Source of the DNA: Sphagnum compactum
Taxonomy: Eukaryota > Bryophyta > Sphagnopsida > Sphagnales
DNA length: 64,000 nt
NCBI GenBank assembly: GCA_965153455.1
Contig: OZ234502.1
Location: 1,467,267 to 1,531,266, forward strand
Direction of reading: 5' to 3'
Each line of letters opens with the position of its first letter. The stretch's first letter is position 1. Of the stretch, positions 33,501 to 46,899 are shown piece after piece. The translations under genes and the position numbers were made by a program. A model generated the notes under the pieces. The model saw only the letters and a program-made list of their open reading frames with translations, had not been told where the DNA came from and did not search any database.

Positions 33501-35908
33501 CAAAGAATTCACTTCTCTTGTTGGCGTCATGGGTCGCCACTATGCGCTCAGGGAAGGCCAGTCCCTTGATGTAAGTTTGATCAAAATTGGCCATGATGTT
33601 CCCTCAATGATTTGTAGAAAACCCTAAACCCTAAACCCTAAATATAATCAATCTGTGCTGCTGACATTCTGTTCTTGCTGCAACTCCTAGGTGGCAGATG
33701 CTATCTTTGAGAGCACATTACCACGGTTTGCTGGTGATTCTCTACCAACTACTGATGCTGGGATTCTCTTGGCAGTGGCAGACAGGTAAATTGTTTTCAT
33801 AAGCATGATAAGTGGAGTCTGCTAACAGGTTTAGGGTTTAGTCTATTTCTTGTCAGAGTGTTACACCCATGTATTTCTTGTTTGAACATGACTTGGATGA
33901 GCAACTGGAGACTAGTGATGGCAAAGGATTCTGTATTGATTGTCGATCAATCTTTCTTGGAGGGGGCCAGGTTAGACAGCTTAGTGGGATTATTTGCAGT
34001 GGGTTGTCAACCCACAGCAGCAGCAGATCCATTTGGCTTACGTCGCAGTGCATATGCATTGGTACTCTCCTCCGCTTGACCCTAAACCCTAAACCCTAAA
34101 ACCTCTTAGCTCCATGTGCAGTAAAATGTTTTGTCTGTATACATCTTGTTGATATCCTGGGAGGGCCCAATTGCTGAGAACATGATCCTCTGTTGCTGAG
34201 TAGATCTCAGACTCTGACTTTCTTGCGCACCTGGCTTCGGTATGAAGGTTCAAGCGTTGGTGGGGAATAAGAAGGATTTAGACCTAGCCATGGCCTTGCA
34301 AGTTGCAGCGAATGTGCAACCACTGCCTGTGTCAGACACCACTCTCGAAGAGGTCAGTTGGCATGCATCTCTGTCACTGTTGTTCTCCTTGTGGCAGCCA
34401 GTTCCCAAAAGCACTAATCAGAGACTAGAAGACGAGTTTTGGGTATCAGAGGCTAGAAGATATGGACTTCAGCTATTGAACACGATTCAGCTGTGGGTGC
34501 CTGTGTGCAGGTTCTTTCTTTTGTAACTCGAAGACTGGAGCAACTTCTGGTTTGTCCTGAACCTCTCTAATATATGTTCATTTGATTCGGAATTTGTTGT
34601 TCATGTCAGTAAGCTGGGTTCCTCAAATTATCAGCACATTTCTTTCAGTCTGTAAAGCATCAGTTACATAATGCTCTCAAGGTCTTTGGGTCCATGTGAT
34701 AGGTTGATGGAGGAGCGAATGTGGAATATGTACGTTCAGTGCTGTCTGAGAGAGGCACATTGCCCACTCTCGCTGCTTGTTCTGTGGCACAAGTAATGCT
34801 CTACAACTCCCACATTCTCACCATTCTTACTATGAGCACTTTGCTCCTGAGGTTTGTTTGTTTTGGAAGTTACATCAGAAGCAGAAATACATCAGATTTT
34901 CGATACTGCATTTTCTTGTTATAGTTTCTTCTATTAGGTGATCATTAGAACTGGTCATTGATGTAATGCTGCATGCCATCACATTTGCAGATGGAGGACT
35001 TAGCTAAAGGAGAAGCATTGAGTCAAGTGGTAGCTGCATATGCACGCCCAACCAGGATTGTTCGAGGAAAAGAGCTGGATTCTTCATGGCAGGTTTGCTT
35101 GCAAGCTTGTTGAACATGGCAAGCATATAGGTTCAAGCATGTAAGAGGATCTCAATCATTTTTTTACTCAGTAATTGAAGACAAATCATGGTTTTTTGCA
35201 GGTGGATGAGGCTCTATTTGCAGTACCAGAAGAAAGTACCCTCTTCCGTGCTTACAAGCTTACTGCATCACAACTGCATCCAGGTATCTGTAACTTCTCG
35301 TTGGTTTCATGCTAACTACCAGATTTGGCAGTTTGAAGTAAATTAGAATCATTGTTAAGGTGCTGCTGAAGCTGCTTAATACTGTGTCCATAAACAAGGT
35401 TTTAGGGTTTAGGGTCCACAAGGGCAGTGAATGGCTGATGTTATTCTGGGAGATGATATGGGAGCAGGGGTAGGCATGGATGTGTTTGTTGAAGCTTCAC
35501 AGGCGTTGATCGAGCCCTTGGAAGCCTTCTTCACCAATGTCTTTGTGATGGCGGTCAGTGTGTATTACACTGTTATCTTCTGTGAATATGTATTTGATCT
35601 TTTTTTAAAGAACTTTACTTTGGCAAAGGTTCAAAACCTCCGAGAATTGTATGATGAAATCATGGTGTAGAATTGGAACCGGACACATTTTGGCCACACT
35701 TCAAATACAAGATTGCGATTTCTGAATGATTGAAAAGTGGGTAGAGACTTAACCCTAAACCCTAAACACAAAACCAATAACAAAGTGTGGAATTTCTGTC
35801 TGTGAGCAGGAGGAGGAAGACTTGCGCAAGAACAGATTGGCACTACTTGCAAGCATTGCTGACCTTCCACGGGGCATTGCTGATTTGTCAGTGCTTCCTG
35901 GGTTTTAG
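24505..35908 (+). CDS. EDD1: Glycyl-tRNA synthetase, fused alpha-beta, organellar
   Basis: Charges tRNA-Gly in plastids and mitochondria. Exons: 24505-24849, 25146-25196, 25460-25527, 25850-25931, 26033-26096, 26371-26426, 26807-26884, 27087-27161, 27301-27371, 27529-27645, 27843-27944, 28236-28362, 28507-28587, 28840-28926, 29195-29296, 29521-29584, 29702-29757, 29919-29990, 30272-30354, 30662-30710, 30847-30921, 31010-31105, 32064-32150, 32371-32445, 32559-32617, 33097-33190, 33352-33570, 33691-33785, 33971-34061, 34248-34352, 34511-34549, 34703-34792, 34991-35092, 35202-35283, 35468-35553, 35810-35908 (3324 nt, 1107 residues; the family is about 1070). Residues 1-90 are Ser/Arg/Ala-rich, a likely transit peptide. 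The alpha catalytic part (about 107-400) has [31 protein letters not shown] and YGLERILM. The beta part starts with [12 protein letters not shown] (about 419) and carries [10 protein letters not shown] and [10 protein letters not shown] near the anticodon-binding end. Introns 7 and 18 are GC-AG. The start ATG has a good context (GCAAATGG). The reading frame is intact throughout. Confidence 0.95.
26885..27086 (+). other. GC-AG intron 7 of glycyl-tRNA synthetase
   Basis: The donor CAG|GCAAGT and acceptor GGCAG|GCAGGAAGC join ...TYFQQ to AGSMPL in phase 0, restoring the conserved QQAGS of the family. A GT donor four bases downstream with the next acceptor would give QQARS instead, so GC-AG is preferred but not proven. 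Confidence 0.75.
29991..30271 (+). other. GC-AG intron 18 of glycyl-tRNA synthetase
   Basis: The donor CTCAG|GCAATA and acceptor GACAG|GCTGCC join MRWNSQ to [10 protein letters not shown]. There is no GT near the donor that keeps the frame. A telomere-type tract starts about 10 bases after the donor. Confidence 0.85.
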
Positions 35909-37239
35909 TGAGATTCTTATGACCCCCACAATTGATGTGAAATTGTATGATACTCAAACCCGGTATTTGGGTACAATTTCTTTCATTCAGCTCAGTGAGT
36001 TCCTAATGGATTGTTAGTAGGTAATAGTGGAGAGGTGGTATGATTAGGTAAGTGCATTCCTACCTCACTCAGTGCTGAGTTCATTTGCCAATTTTTAAAA
36101 ATTTGTGATGAAATAGTTTTCCGTCCCTCGTGATCCACATTGCTGAGATTTAAACAAAGAGAAATTGGGTGGAGATGATCTTACCCCAAAGGAATGAATA
36201 AAGAAGGAATTGATATAAATATTCCATGTGTTGATTCACCATCCTCGAGAGCTTGAAGATAGATGGGACGTGTTTTCCAAGGTTCTTTAGTTGCCTAGTT
36301 TTTAGTAGATATGGAATTTAGCTTAGCCCAATCTTCCAAATTTAGAAAGTTTTCAGATTTTCTTCCAAATGAGCTTTTTGACATGAAATCCATCTTCAGA
36401 CTTTAGCTATGAAAATGAAGACATGGCTGTTCCATGTTTTATGCGCTCATTTGAAGGTGAAAGGGTCTACCACATATTTCCTAATCACCAATGAATTGTG
36501 TGTTTATTTGAATATTGTTTTCCAGAAACAAAAATGCTTTTATTATCCGTTCCCATAGGTGTTTTTCCATGTACACATCACAATGGAGTCTTGATGATGT
36601 GGAGCCTTTTGATTGGATTTGGGCAGCCTGGTTAATAGACTGACCTGTGACCCTTTCATAATTTGCAACCTACTAGGTTGGGTAACCATAATTGTGGATG
36701 ATAGTCATCAATGTAGATGAGCATTCCCTTACATCCAATCAAAACTAACTTTGGTTTAGATTTCAAGCAAGATTCTTTGAGGAGTGTGATGGACAATACA
36801 GGTGATTGTAACTCCAACCACCACTAAAAAATAAAAGTCTAAAAATCTAAAATACAAGGGACCATCACCATGAAAAAAAGTCTCATATTCAGTGTGTTTT
36901 TTTGTGGCAAAATTTCACAACTTGGTGAATTTGTTTTCAGAAAACCTGATAAAACATGAATAATTGATGGTTTTGGAGGTTTTTCTTTGCCGTTTTTGGG
37001 AACTTTTTTTGCCACAACTAGACCTAGATACTACCTAGGTCACTGGTTTTAGTAGTTCTTTTGAAAATAAGCTACTATCCATTAAAAAAACAATAGCCAT
37101 TTTAATGCTAAACATACTTGGGTATTTTTTCTTGTGGATGTACTTTAGAAATTTGAAAAGAAAACCTTGCTCATATCAGTCATTCCTAACACATGATATT
37201 TGTGCCCACATGCAGAACTACAATTGTTGCAACAAGGGG

Positions 37240-37680
37240 AAAAAAAAAATTCTTGCAAACAATCATAACAAAAAATACATTGATTGCAGTTGAGAGAAAA
37301 AAATAAATAAATCGCAAGCAATCATAATGAACAATACATATGATTGTAATTGTAACCACCAGAAAAAAAAAAAGAAAAAAAAAAGAAAAAATCTATACAA
37401 GTGACAATAATGAGTAATACATGCAGCCAAATTGTGATTGTTGCCCCAAAAAAATGGAAAGAAAAATCTCACATGAGGACGATAAATAATAATACCTGCA
37501 ACCATAATTGTGACAGTTGCAAAGAAAAAGAAAAGAAACAACTCACACAAGTGACCATTACAAACAATATGTGTGATTATAATTGTAACCATTGCAAAAA
37601 GAAGAAGAAGAAGAAGAATAGAGAACCTTTACAAAGGATCATAACAAACAATTCATGCAACAGGAATTGCACATGTAAAA
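37240..37680. repeat. About 75-85-bp degenerate tandem repeat
   Basis: Blocks of CAATCATAA.GAACAATACAT, TGATTGTAATTGTAACCA and an A/G-rich run recur about five times, with the A-rich run varying in length. Reading frames rich in Lys, Asn and Cys across it follow from the repeat. Confidence 0.7.
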
Positions 37681-37994
37681 CTTCTGGTCACATGTAAACA
37701 TGTTAATTTGTCTTTTCGGATCCATGTGTGGAAAAGGAGTGAAATAGTTATCAGAAAAATTAGTAAGAAGAAAATAATTATTAAGAAAGAAGTGAGATAA
37801 TCAGGCTTGAAAATGAGGTAATTGTTTTTGAAATTGTCCAACCATACCAAAGATTATGCAAAATGTACCATCATATCCACTTTTCATATGCATTCTCTAC
37901 TGCTACTTGCATCTCACACTACCTAAGTAATTAGCTATTACCTATGGAAGTGAGTAAGTGTCATAGCTAATTGGGTAGGTATTGCAAGTGGTTA

Positions 37995-37996
<2 letters not shown>

Positions 37997-38026
<30 letters not shown>
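37997..38026. repeat. TA microsatellite
   Basis: Uninterrupted TA dinucleotides, about 14-15 units. Confidence 0.9.
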
Positions 38027-38028
<2 letters not shown>

Positions 38029-40723
38029 TAATCAGGTAAGGGGTTTGGTGAGTACTAGGTTGTTAGATAGTAGATACATTTGGATGATTAGTTCATATGT
38101 AACCACCATGGTTAGCTAGGGGACATGAATTCAATGAAAATGTGTTTTCTGTTCACATACCAAATATTATGAGATGGCAGGTGTTGGTCCTGGCCAAAAG
38201 ATGATGGCGGCACCAAAGAATATATGGTTTGCTAAACCCAATAAGCAGGAAATTAAAGTAAATGAGCAGTGAAAGATGTGTATATTTATTTGTGTGAGGC
38301 CTATTATCTATACATTACCTATGTCAATGAACCTTCCTCACACTTAAAATGTTGTTGACATTTAAACCACTATGTCTAGCTTTGCCCCTACCCTACCCTT
38401 CATATTGGATCATTTGGGAACTGGTATTATGTTCAAGTCAGTCCTTGCAAGCTCACAATAAAGGCACTAATAGCAAGTTATCATATGAATTGTAAAAGTT
38501 GTGGATGATGATAATTGTTTGGTGGTGGGATGTACAAGGGGTGTTGTTGTCTACAAAACTTTTTCATTTTCCATCATCAGAAACAATGGTGAAAGGAGGA
38601 GTGGGGTATTGATGGCTGAAGTATAGACATATCCAATACACAATTAAAGTGAGAGTAGAGTTAGGCAATTGAAGGTCACATTTACATAATCGTTTATTGA
38701 AAAACATATTTGTGAGGGCCAAATGATGTTAGAGGCCTTGCTTTTTCAAACAAGACAAAAAAGTACAAAATCAATTAAGCACATGTATTAAGTTAAGTTT
38801 TCAACTTTGGCCTACTCCCAAAATTGAAGTCCTCTTACAAGTTTGCTTGACCTCCGTTTTTCAAACATGATCATTTGGTTATTTTGAATATTGTTGATGC
38901 ATCCTCATTCATGTCTCAAATATGTTTGGGAAAGTTGTTCCCAATGAATTAAAAACCCTATAATGTTAACCAAAATTGGCATGACTAAGAACTTGTCCTT
39001 TATACATGAGAAGTATTGTTCATATTGATGTTCTGAAAAGCATAAAGATATGACATCACATATGTTCTTTAGAAGGTGAATCATACTAGACTTTGGACAA
39101 CAATTCATGGCTTTTATTTTTCACTTTTCCTTTCATTGGGGACAATATGGATTGATTGTTCCATGGTTTGTGGTTGGTTTCTAGTTTCTACCATCTAGAC
39201 ATCTATTCAACACCACACACATGTTATTATAGTACCTTGGTAGCTACAACACATGTTTGTCAAATAATTAATAATTAATTTTGAAATTTTCATTTCAATA
39301 AATAGAATATTTTCGAAATTCAATATTTTTTTTCTTAAACTTTTGTTATTTGAATGTTTTAGGAAAAATTCAAATTAATCAAATTAAAATTATTTAAACC
39401 TTAATCACCTTGAAATGGTTTTGAATTCAACCTTAGAAGGGTGCTACCCATTATAGCTCAAGACCCAACTTGCACCCAAACCAATTAAAATATGGGCATA
39501 AAAAAAATTAGTTAGAGAAACTAACCTCAAGTTTCAATTGAAGATGTAATAGAAGCAAGAGCTTTACTTCAAGTTAAACACCATTATTTTCAAATTGAAT
39601 AACACATGCAAAAAACATAACAAAGTTTTAAAAGAAAACTTGGAAACATCCATAGAGAATTACAAACAAGGTTTAAAAGTTACACAAAATCCATAAACGT
39701 TAGGAGCTTACTTGAAATCATTATCTCAGTTTTTATGTATTTCAAAATCCAGTTCCTCCATGCATAATCCATATTACAAAACTCTTGCCAAGTTAAAACC
39801 TCTTCCATTCATACCAAGTCTAAAAATGGGGATATTAAAAAAAAGCAGAAAATGAAAACTCAATATCATTTGAAGCCACATCAAAATTGTGGCATACTTT
39901 TTATTTGTCACAAAAATATTTGTTGTCCAAAAAAACTTGCAAGCTTGGTATTAAACTTCAACTATGCATTTTCACCACTTGGCAATGGCTTATTCAGAAG
40001 GGAAATAATGCAAGGTAAAGAAATGTTGACCATAGAATCTAGTGCATAGATCCAAGTGTGTGTTTAAATGGTTTCACAACTTGTTCTTCATAAAAGTGAC
40101 GGTGTTGAAAGTCCGTTCATCTTTGACTAAACCAAACATTTAGACAACAATAATTTCAATCAACTTAATAAGTTCAAAGAGCTTATAGTTAAGGATGGAA
40201 GAACTAGAAACATTGTGCCAATGCCTAGTGACTGGAGTTCAATTCATTACTTTCACAGAAAGTTGCTTCATAATTGTGAACCATGGTCACCTTGAAAAAA
40301 ATGTTTACAAATCTAGATTGTGAATGGATTATAAGGAAGGCACAAAAAATATGTTTTAATATTTGTAGGTGAGTGTGAAAGGCTTTCTCTGCCTTAGTAT
40401 GATTCCTAACCTAGAATTGGGGATCAACAACACCAAGGGTAACAATAACTTGATGTTTTGGGAAACCTTGTTTTCGTTCAAAGATAAGGCCTCAAGCTAC
40501 CCTTTCACATTCATCTTTCACCTTGGTCATATCCTTTTTTGAAAAAACCCTTGGTGATAGATAGAAAATTTCTAACACCATCAACATAGGACTAGTAGAT
40601 AGGGTATGTACCTCCAACAAATGAAAACGCAAGATACTCATCATTTTCCTTGCCATTTAGGTCAAAAAACCAATTCATGGAAAAGGTTTGATTGATGAAA
40701 GACTCAACATATTCAAAATCATT

Positions 40724-41330
40724 TGGTAGAAATGAATTTAATTCTTGCAGAATTATTCCACACTATTGTAACAACAAATTTGCACTACAATATGCACACA
40801 TTCACAATTTTTACCTTGATTTTAGACACACTTGATTATGTAGTTCATTAAAACACCAGATTCATGGTTATTTCATATAACCAGAATCTATACTTCAGAA
40901 GACAATGTAGAAAAATCCAAAGACAAGATTATAATTCATTTCATCATATTTTGATTCTACAAAAAATTCACACAATAGTATGGATATGCAAATCATTGCA
41001 GAAGTTTGTACTTTTCTGTTTTACTTAAAACTCAATAAAAATTATAGCAAAATTCCATGTTTTGTTGAAATGAAATAAAAATAACAAAATAAAATTTGTG
41101 TATATCAAAACAGAATCTTGGTTTTTTATTACAAAGTTCTTACATCTATTCTTACTCTCCCAAAATTGTGTGTTTAAAAATGAATCTTTTTTCCCAGAAC
41201 TCCCATCTTTGGGCAGTCCTAAGTCACATCATCATTATTCAAAACCAACAAGAATTCAAAATTCAAACTTACAATGTTCCATGATCAATCCCTATCCTAA
41301 ATGACTTGTTCAACAACCTGTGGTTTTGTA
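40724..41330 (-). repeat. 3' LTR (607 bp)
   Basis: It matches the two ends of the interrupted 5' LTR along its whole length. On the minus strand it is preceded by a purine-rich stretch, AGAGGTGGG at about 41331-41339, a fitting polypurine tract. The exact inner edge is uncertain by some tens of bases because the LTR ends are diverged. Confidence 0.85.
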
Positions 41331-41339
41331 CCCACCTCT

Positions 41340-44300
41340 GGCTTTGTAGCTCTGACCTCCTTCTCCACTAACTTAGTCTGTGGTTATACTTCTAGGAGTT
41401 GTATCTTGGATACCCTTTTTTTTTTTTTGTTGGAATAGTCTCCACCTGTTCTTGTTCTTGAATTATCTATGGTTCTTTCTTTTCTTGGCCCCCTCTCTGA
41501 GGTCTTGTGGTTTCTTTGTTTGTACTTCCCTTTCTTGAATTGTTTTGCTTCTAAGGTCATGTGGTTCCTTAGTCTATATTTCCTCCTCCTAAGTTGTTTC
41601 GTTGGGCCCTGTTTTATTCTCTTCATCCTAGCCTAATGCCTCTATACTTGTTGGATTACCATAGACAAAATCTAATTTTTTTAAAAAAAAACTTCCAACT
41701 TTAATTTTAGAATTCTTTCATCAGCTCTATGTTGAGCCAGATTATTCTCCAACTCCTTTTTTAAATACTCCTCTACAACCTCCCACCATTCTTCAAATTT
41801 TACCTCAAAATCTTTCATCTTGTTATTTGTCCTCATATAATATAATATTGTAGCATCTGTTCATAATCCTATAGCCTTTTCTTAACACCAATTGGGTCTA
41901 GATTCCTCTTATACTGCTTTTCCTCGACCAACTTTTCTTTTTTTCCTTCTATTGTCTTTCTTCTAAGTTTTTTAGAATTCAACAGAGATGCATTCTTCAT
42001 ATTCACCAATTCCAAATCTATTAAAACATTTTTTTTTCCTTCTTTTCCTTAGTCAGTGCTTTCACTTGACTACCCAAAGCCTCCTAGTGTTGCTTGTAAA
42101 ACAACAATGTTTTTGCCCATCTTTTTTTTATGGTTTCCCAGACTTTAGCCTTTTGCTTCAACTCCTAGAGTTCTTCATCTTGTGACTTCATCCGTGTTCT
42201 GCTAACTTTGAGCTTGTTATCCTCAATTCTTGCAGTTTTTGTGTAAGCGTTTTAATCTTCTGCTCATTCTCTGCCTTGTTCTTCTTCCAAATTTTTATGT
42301 TTTGCTTATACTCCTTCTAGAAGTCCCACTTTTTATCCAATTCCACATGTAGTATTGCCTTCTCCTTCTCCTCTATGGCTAATCTATTCTTCAGATTATT
42401 CACTTCCAAATTCAAATTCCCCATATTTAGACTCACAATTGCGATGGTTTGAAATAATCCAGTTACCTTATCTACTTGCATTACTTCTGTAACTACCTCT
42501 TCCACAGACTTTGGTGTACTTGTTTGTGTCGTAGGATTTTTGGATCCTTCTATAGATGATCCCATTTCCCCAACCCTAATTCAAATGGTTGTCCTTTTGT
42601 AGATCTTTGTCTACTAATTAGTACCTATATTTCTGGTGGTTTGAACACTGCAAAAGAAGGCTATGTTTCCACTCTCTTCATCTGCAATCCACTAGCATGT
42701 AGACCTTTCTGTGTTTGTTATTGTTGTTGTTGTTGTTGTTGTTGCTACAAATGATGTAAATGTTGGAAATGTTGTGGACTTCTAGTGGTTTCCATCTAGT
42801 CTTCATATACATCCCCATATAAGTGCAAATTTTCCTCACCCTTTGGAAACCTTGTGTCATGTTCCTTTTTAACTTTCTACTTGTGCTCCCTCAGCTATCT
42901 TTCTTGTGGAGATGTCATCTGTGGTACCTTTGTAGTCTCTCTAGTTGCTTGTACCACTGTTGGCGCTACCTATATTAATGTTGGCACTATAGATGGTGCC
43001 ATTTTGCCCCTCATCATTTTTTGTGCCCTTGCTTCTGTGCTCTCCTGGTCCCTCTTAACTCCTGAACCTAAGGCTCCACCTTTTTTAGTTCTAGTCGTCC
43101 TTTTAAGAACACTTCTTGGAGATTCTACTGCAACTTTCTTTCTATTGTCCAGTGTAGTTTGCATCTCCTCCCTAGTTTTCTTAACCTTGGCCAGTGGTTT
43201 CTGTGGATTCTCCTTTTGGTTAACAAACAGATACTAAAAGATTTTTGCCAATATCAAGGCAAATTGATAGGTGTTCTTCTTATCCCCCTTATTCTCCTTA
43301 ACATACTTATACCACTAATCTAGCTCATTACACAAACTATTGTATATAATCTATGCCCAATCTACCTTCTACCCTTTTTTTGCCCTCATCGATGTAATGG
43401 CATTCTTATTGCTCAAATATGTCACCTTTTCTCTCTGATAAATCACATATATGATTGTAGGATATCTGATAGAGTATGGCATACCCAAACTCTTTGCATT
43501 CCACTTATTTGTTACAAAATTTGTAGGTGCAATTCTATAACTCTGTATTGCCTACAATGCTAGTGACTTACTGACTTGCCCTTTCAGGTCTTTTACATAC
43601 CCTTTTGCACATACTCCAAAGAGATTTACAATCATTTGTTTGTTAATGACATACACCTTATCCTTATGCCCAAAGTAGATATCTATGCCCTTGATCACAA
43701 ATGTGTTCAAAAATTCTAGCATGACATTGGGCATCAGTGCTTCCCAACTCATAAGAAGCAAAGGAACAAGCCCTGCTTTAGAAGCCCGGTCCTCTTCCTC
43801 ATTGATATCTTTCTAATTCTCCATCCTCTCAACATGCCTATCATAGTTTTGTTTCGTCGGTATCCACATGAATCACCCAGGATCTGGAATGTGAATACCT
43901 TTCTCCAAAAGTGTAACTTTGTCCATGATGGCGTGTCTTCTTTTTGCTATAGCATCTGACTCACGCATCTCGATCTGCATCACCCTTAGTTGTGCTTCTG
44001 TCAACACCTGCACTTTTGTGGATGGCTGTATTCTCGCCTCAACAATGTCCTTCTCCCCTGTGTCCATATGCGTTGTTTGTGCCTCCGCAGATTACTATTC
44101 CATAGTTTCATCTTCCTCTGATTCTTTAATGAACATTAGATCCATTGATGTAGCTCTTAGTCCTGTCTACGCACTTGCACGCCAACGTCTTTTGCTTCTG
44201 CGTAAAAACTCAACTGCAGATGTTCTAGTTTGATCTATATCATGAATTATTGGCTGCACAAATAATATCTTTTCATTGTACACTTTTCCTTCTACACATT

Positions 44301-45200
44301 TTGAAGATGATGAAGAATGCGATGGCGACCTTACAACCAACAGTTGAATATTTAACATCTTGCACGCTCTACCCTTCGCAACTCCTCTTTTGCTTCTTTT
44401 TTTTCAACAATTCCGCTTCCTCCTCCTATGTCCGTCTATGTTCATTCTTTTGCATTTCCTTTTCCTTCACTATTCTCTATAGTTTTTCAATCGCATTCTC
44501 TACACTCATGCTTCTGTGAATTCTAGAACTTCGAAAATGCTCATAACTTTTGGCAACAAACGAAAACAACTTTCGACAGTTATCTCGGTTTTTTTCATCC
44601 TTGAACTTCCCATTTGTTGCATTCATTTTTTTACCTGCCCGTTGTTTTTTAATTAACACCTGATCCTTGAAATCAATACAACCCATCATTACCATTTTTT
44701 GTGTCCATTATATAGCCATGTGGAAGCACTTTACGTCATCATTATGAATGAGTGCCTTAGATTTCATCTTCCGACTAGTCCACATCCCTAATCTCCCTAC
44801 ATTAACTATATTAATTCCACCTTGTTCGCCTTGTATGCCTTTTGCTAATTGTGTGCATTTATCTATTCATTATGTCAACTCATATGTTGACTGTGGCAAT
44901 ACATTTGTTGATTGTACTGATTTTTCTATTGGTTGTGTCAACAAATCTGATGATTGTGCAAATACCCCTGATGATTGGGTGAATACCTTTACTAATTCAG
45001 TCAATATTCCTGACAGATCATCTTCAGATCCTTACATCCCAAATCCCTCACTTTTGCAATTAATACTCACGGATTTTTTAGTCACCTATAGTTCCAAAAT
45101 CAATACTGTGTTGACCACAAGATCTTTCATCTGTTCTTCCTTTTCATTACGTTGTATCTGTGGTTATTGTATTTCACAATCTTCATCTTCCACTTTCGTA
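41340..45200 (-). pseudogene. Extra coding region downstream of integrase, unknown function
   Basis: About 3.9 kb separates the integrase C terminus from the 3' LTR. It holds minus-strand open segments at 44695-44477, 44358-44167, 44067-43873, 43761-43552 and 42565-42317. They look like one decayed long ORF: a basic, Lys/Arg-rich start, a charged helical segment (EAQLRVMQIEMRESDAIAK), and a likely coiled coil near 42500-42317 rich in Glu, Lys and Leu. I recognise no domain and see no clear envelope-type signal or membrane segment. Plus-strand frames over the same span are antisense shadows. Confidence 0.6.
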
Positions 45201-45279
45201 TCAAAATCCTTTGCCTGAAGTCCATTTATACTCTGTTCCCAATACACTGGCATCTATTGTTCTTGTTTCTGAACTTCAG

Positions 45280-46340
45280 ATTCCATGTATTTATAAGGTT
45301 TGAGCTTATTCACATTGACCAACACAGGATTAGTTTCAAACTTTTCAATTGTCACCAATAACACAATGTTATTTGGCAACACATACTATACTTTGTAAGG
45401 TGCGAACCATTTCCTAGTAAACTTTTCTCGGTGTGAGTTATTTCCTTTGGAAACCACAAAACATAATCACCAAAATTGAACTACTTTTCTAGATTCTTTT
45501 GTTGACTCCATAATGTTTTATTCCACTATTGAATACTTATAGTTTTGCAGCTTGCATTTTAGCCTCTTGTAACTTCTGCAGTTCTGTAATTCTGCTAGTT
45601 AAAACTCTCATTAGAGTACTGTCTCTTTGATTGCCATTAGCAACTAACACTATGTACTATGTGGGCATCAATAAATGTAATCCATTCACTAATTGATATG
45701 GTGTGTACCATGTTGTTACTTTGTATGCAATTCTGTATGAAAACAACACTATTCATCCCAATTTGTTCTATTCTCACTAACTAATTTGGTCAACATAAAA
45801 TAGGACATAATTGCTTTATCCAAGGAACCGAGCATTAAAGTAAGTGTGGTGGGACTTTAATAGTATCCCAAGTACCTTAGTAGTAGACTCAGCCTACCCG
45901 TTCCCTTAAAGATAATAAGTTGTAGAATTCACATGTTTCAACAGAAAATGATTTGTCAAATACTTGATGGCATCATTAATGAAATGAATTCCCTTATCTA
46001 TGACTATAGTTGAAGGACACCCAAACCTGGTTAATATGCATTCATATAAAATTTTTGCTATTATTGCTACAATATTAGTTCTCAATGCTCTTGCTTCCAC
46101 CCACTTGGTAGCATATTATGTGGCAACAAGAATATATTTGTTTCATGTATATCTTCTTGTTGGTTTAATTGGCCCCACAAAATCAAGTTCCCATTTTATA
46201 AATGGTTCCTTTGGAAAATTTGTGACTAGCTTTGTAAGACTTTGCATTGCCAATCAACCTGTTTTTTGACATGCATCACAAGATCTGTAATAATCATGCA
46301 CATTTTGGTACATAGTTGGCCACCAATATCCAACATCCAT
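45280..46340 (-). pseudogene. Retrotransposon integrase remnant
   Basis: The zinc-binding region ends in YWWPTMYQNVHDYYRSCDAC near 46265-46325 (CxxC retained). The catalytic core follows, with FVGPIKPT, KWVEARALRTNIVA and VIDKGIHFINDAI (46200-45906), then a stop-broken STTYY..GNG.AEST stretch near 45870-45920. The C terminus has KWFAPYKV and VNVNKLKPYK near 45420-45290. Several in-frame stops make it inactive. Confidence 0.85.
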
Positions 46341-46899
46341 TATTTTCTTCTATGTTATTTTTGTTGCAAAATGCCTTCCTGATGGTCCTTCATGTAGTTT
46401 TCTCATCACCATCTGTGCTTTTGTAATTGTTAAACATCGTTGTAATCTATTTCTTGGCCCGTTCTGTACAATTCACCATTCTTCAGTGTAAAAGCCTTTG
46501 CTCTCCTAACTACTCTTTGCTTTTGTTTTACTGATAACGTGCCTTCAATCTATCTTGTTCTCAAAAAAATTATTACATCATTCAGCCATTCAAGCTCTAT
46601 GTAAAATGAACTTGCACCTGTGGTTTGATCAAGCACACTTATGGGTTTTGTAATATCTAGTAGTCTTAACAATGCATTTGCAACTCATGAGTTTTGCTTG
46701 GCTTATACATTATTGTGAAGTCATATTCTAGGAACAATAACAACCATCTAACTATTTTCCTTGAAAACCTATGGTTTGTTGACCAAATAGACCAATGTCA
46801 TATGATCCACATAAAAGACAAACTTATTGCCCAACAAGTAATGTCTAAACTTGTGCAAAACAAAAACCATTGCTAAAGCCTCTCTTTTTATTGTGCTAT

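Larger units (their letters stand above)
25528..35809 (+). repeat. Telomere-type tracts in synthetase introns
   Basis: Short (TTTAGGG)n or (CCCTAAA)n tracts of roughly 1.5-3.5 units lie within the introns, for example near 27452, 28081, 29340, 30001, 30211, 30413, 33619, 33828, 34080, 35400 and 35751. Shorter matches lie near 25600, 26107, 26617, 26970, 30744 and 32280. Both orientations occur. No such tract interrupts an exon. Confidence 0.85.
35909..40723. other. Gene-free stretch between the synthetase and the retrotransposon
   Basis: The first few hundred bases are presumably the synthetase 3' UTR. Beyond that it is AT-rich with a tandem repeat (37240-37680) and a TA microsatellite (37997-38026). 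From about 40560 to the LTR, the minus strand shows a degenerate frame that seems to continue from the other side of the retrotransposon. Confidence 0.55.

Noticed and set aside
42854-45218. Plus-strand open frames such as 42854-43237 and 44748-45218
   Set aside because: They lie antisense to the retrotransposon's extra coding region, are Ser/Cys/Leu-rich and have no motif.
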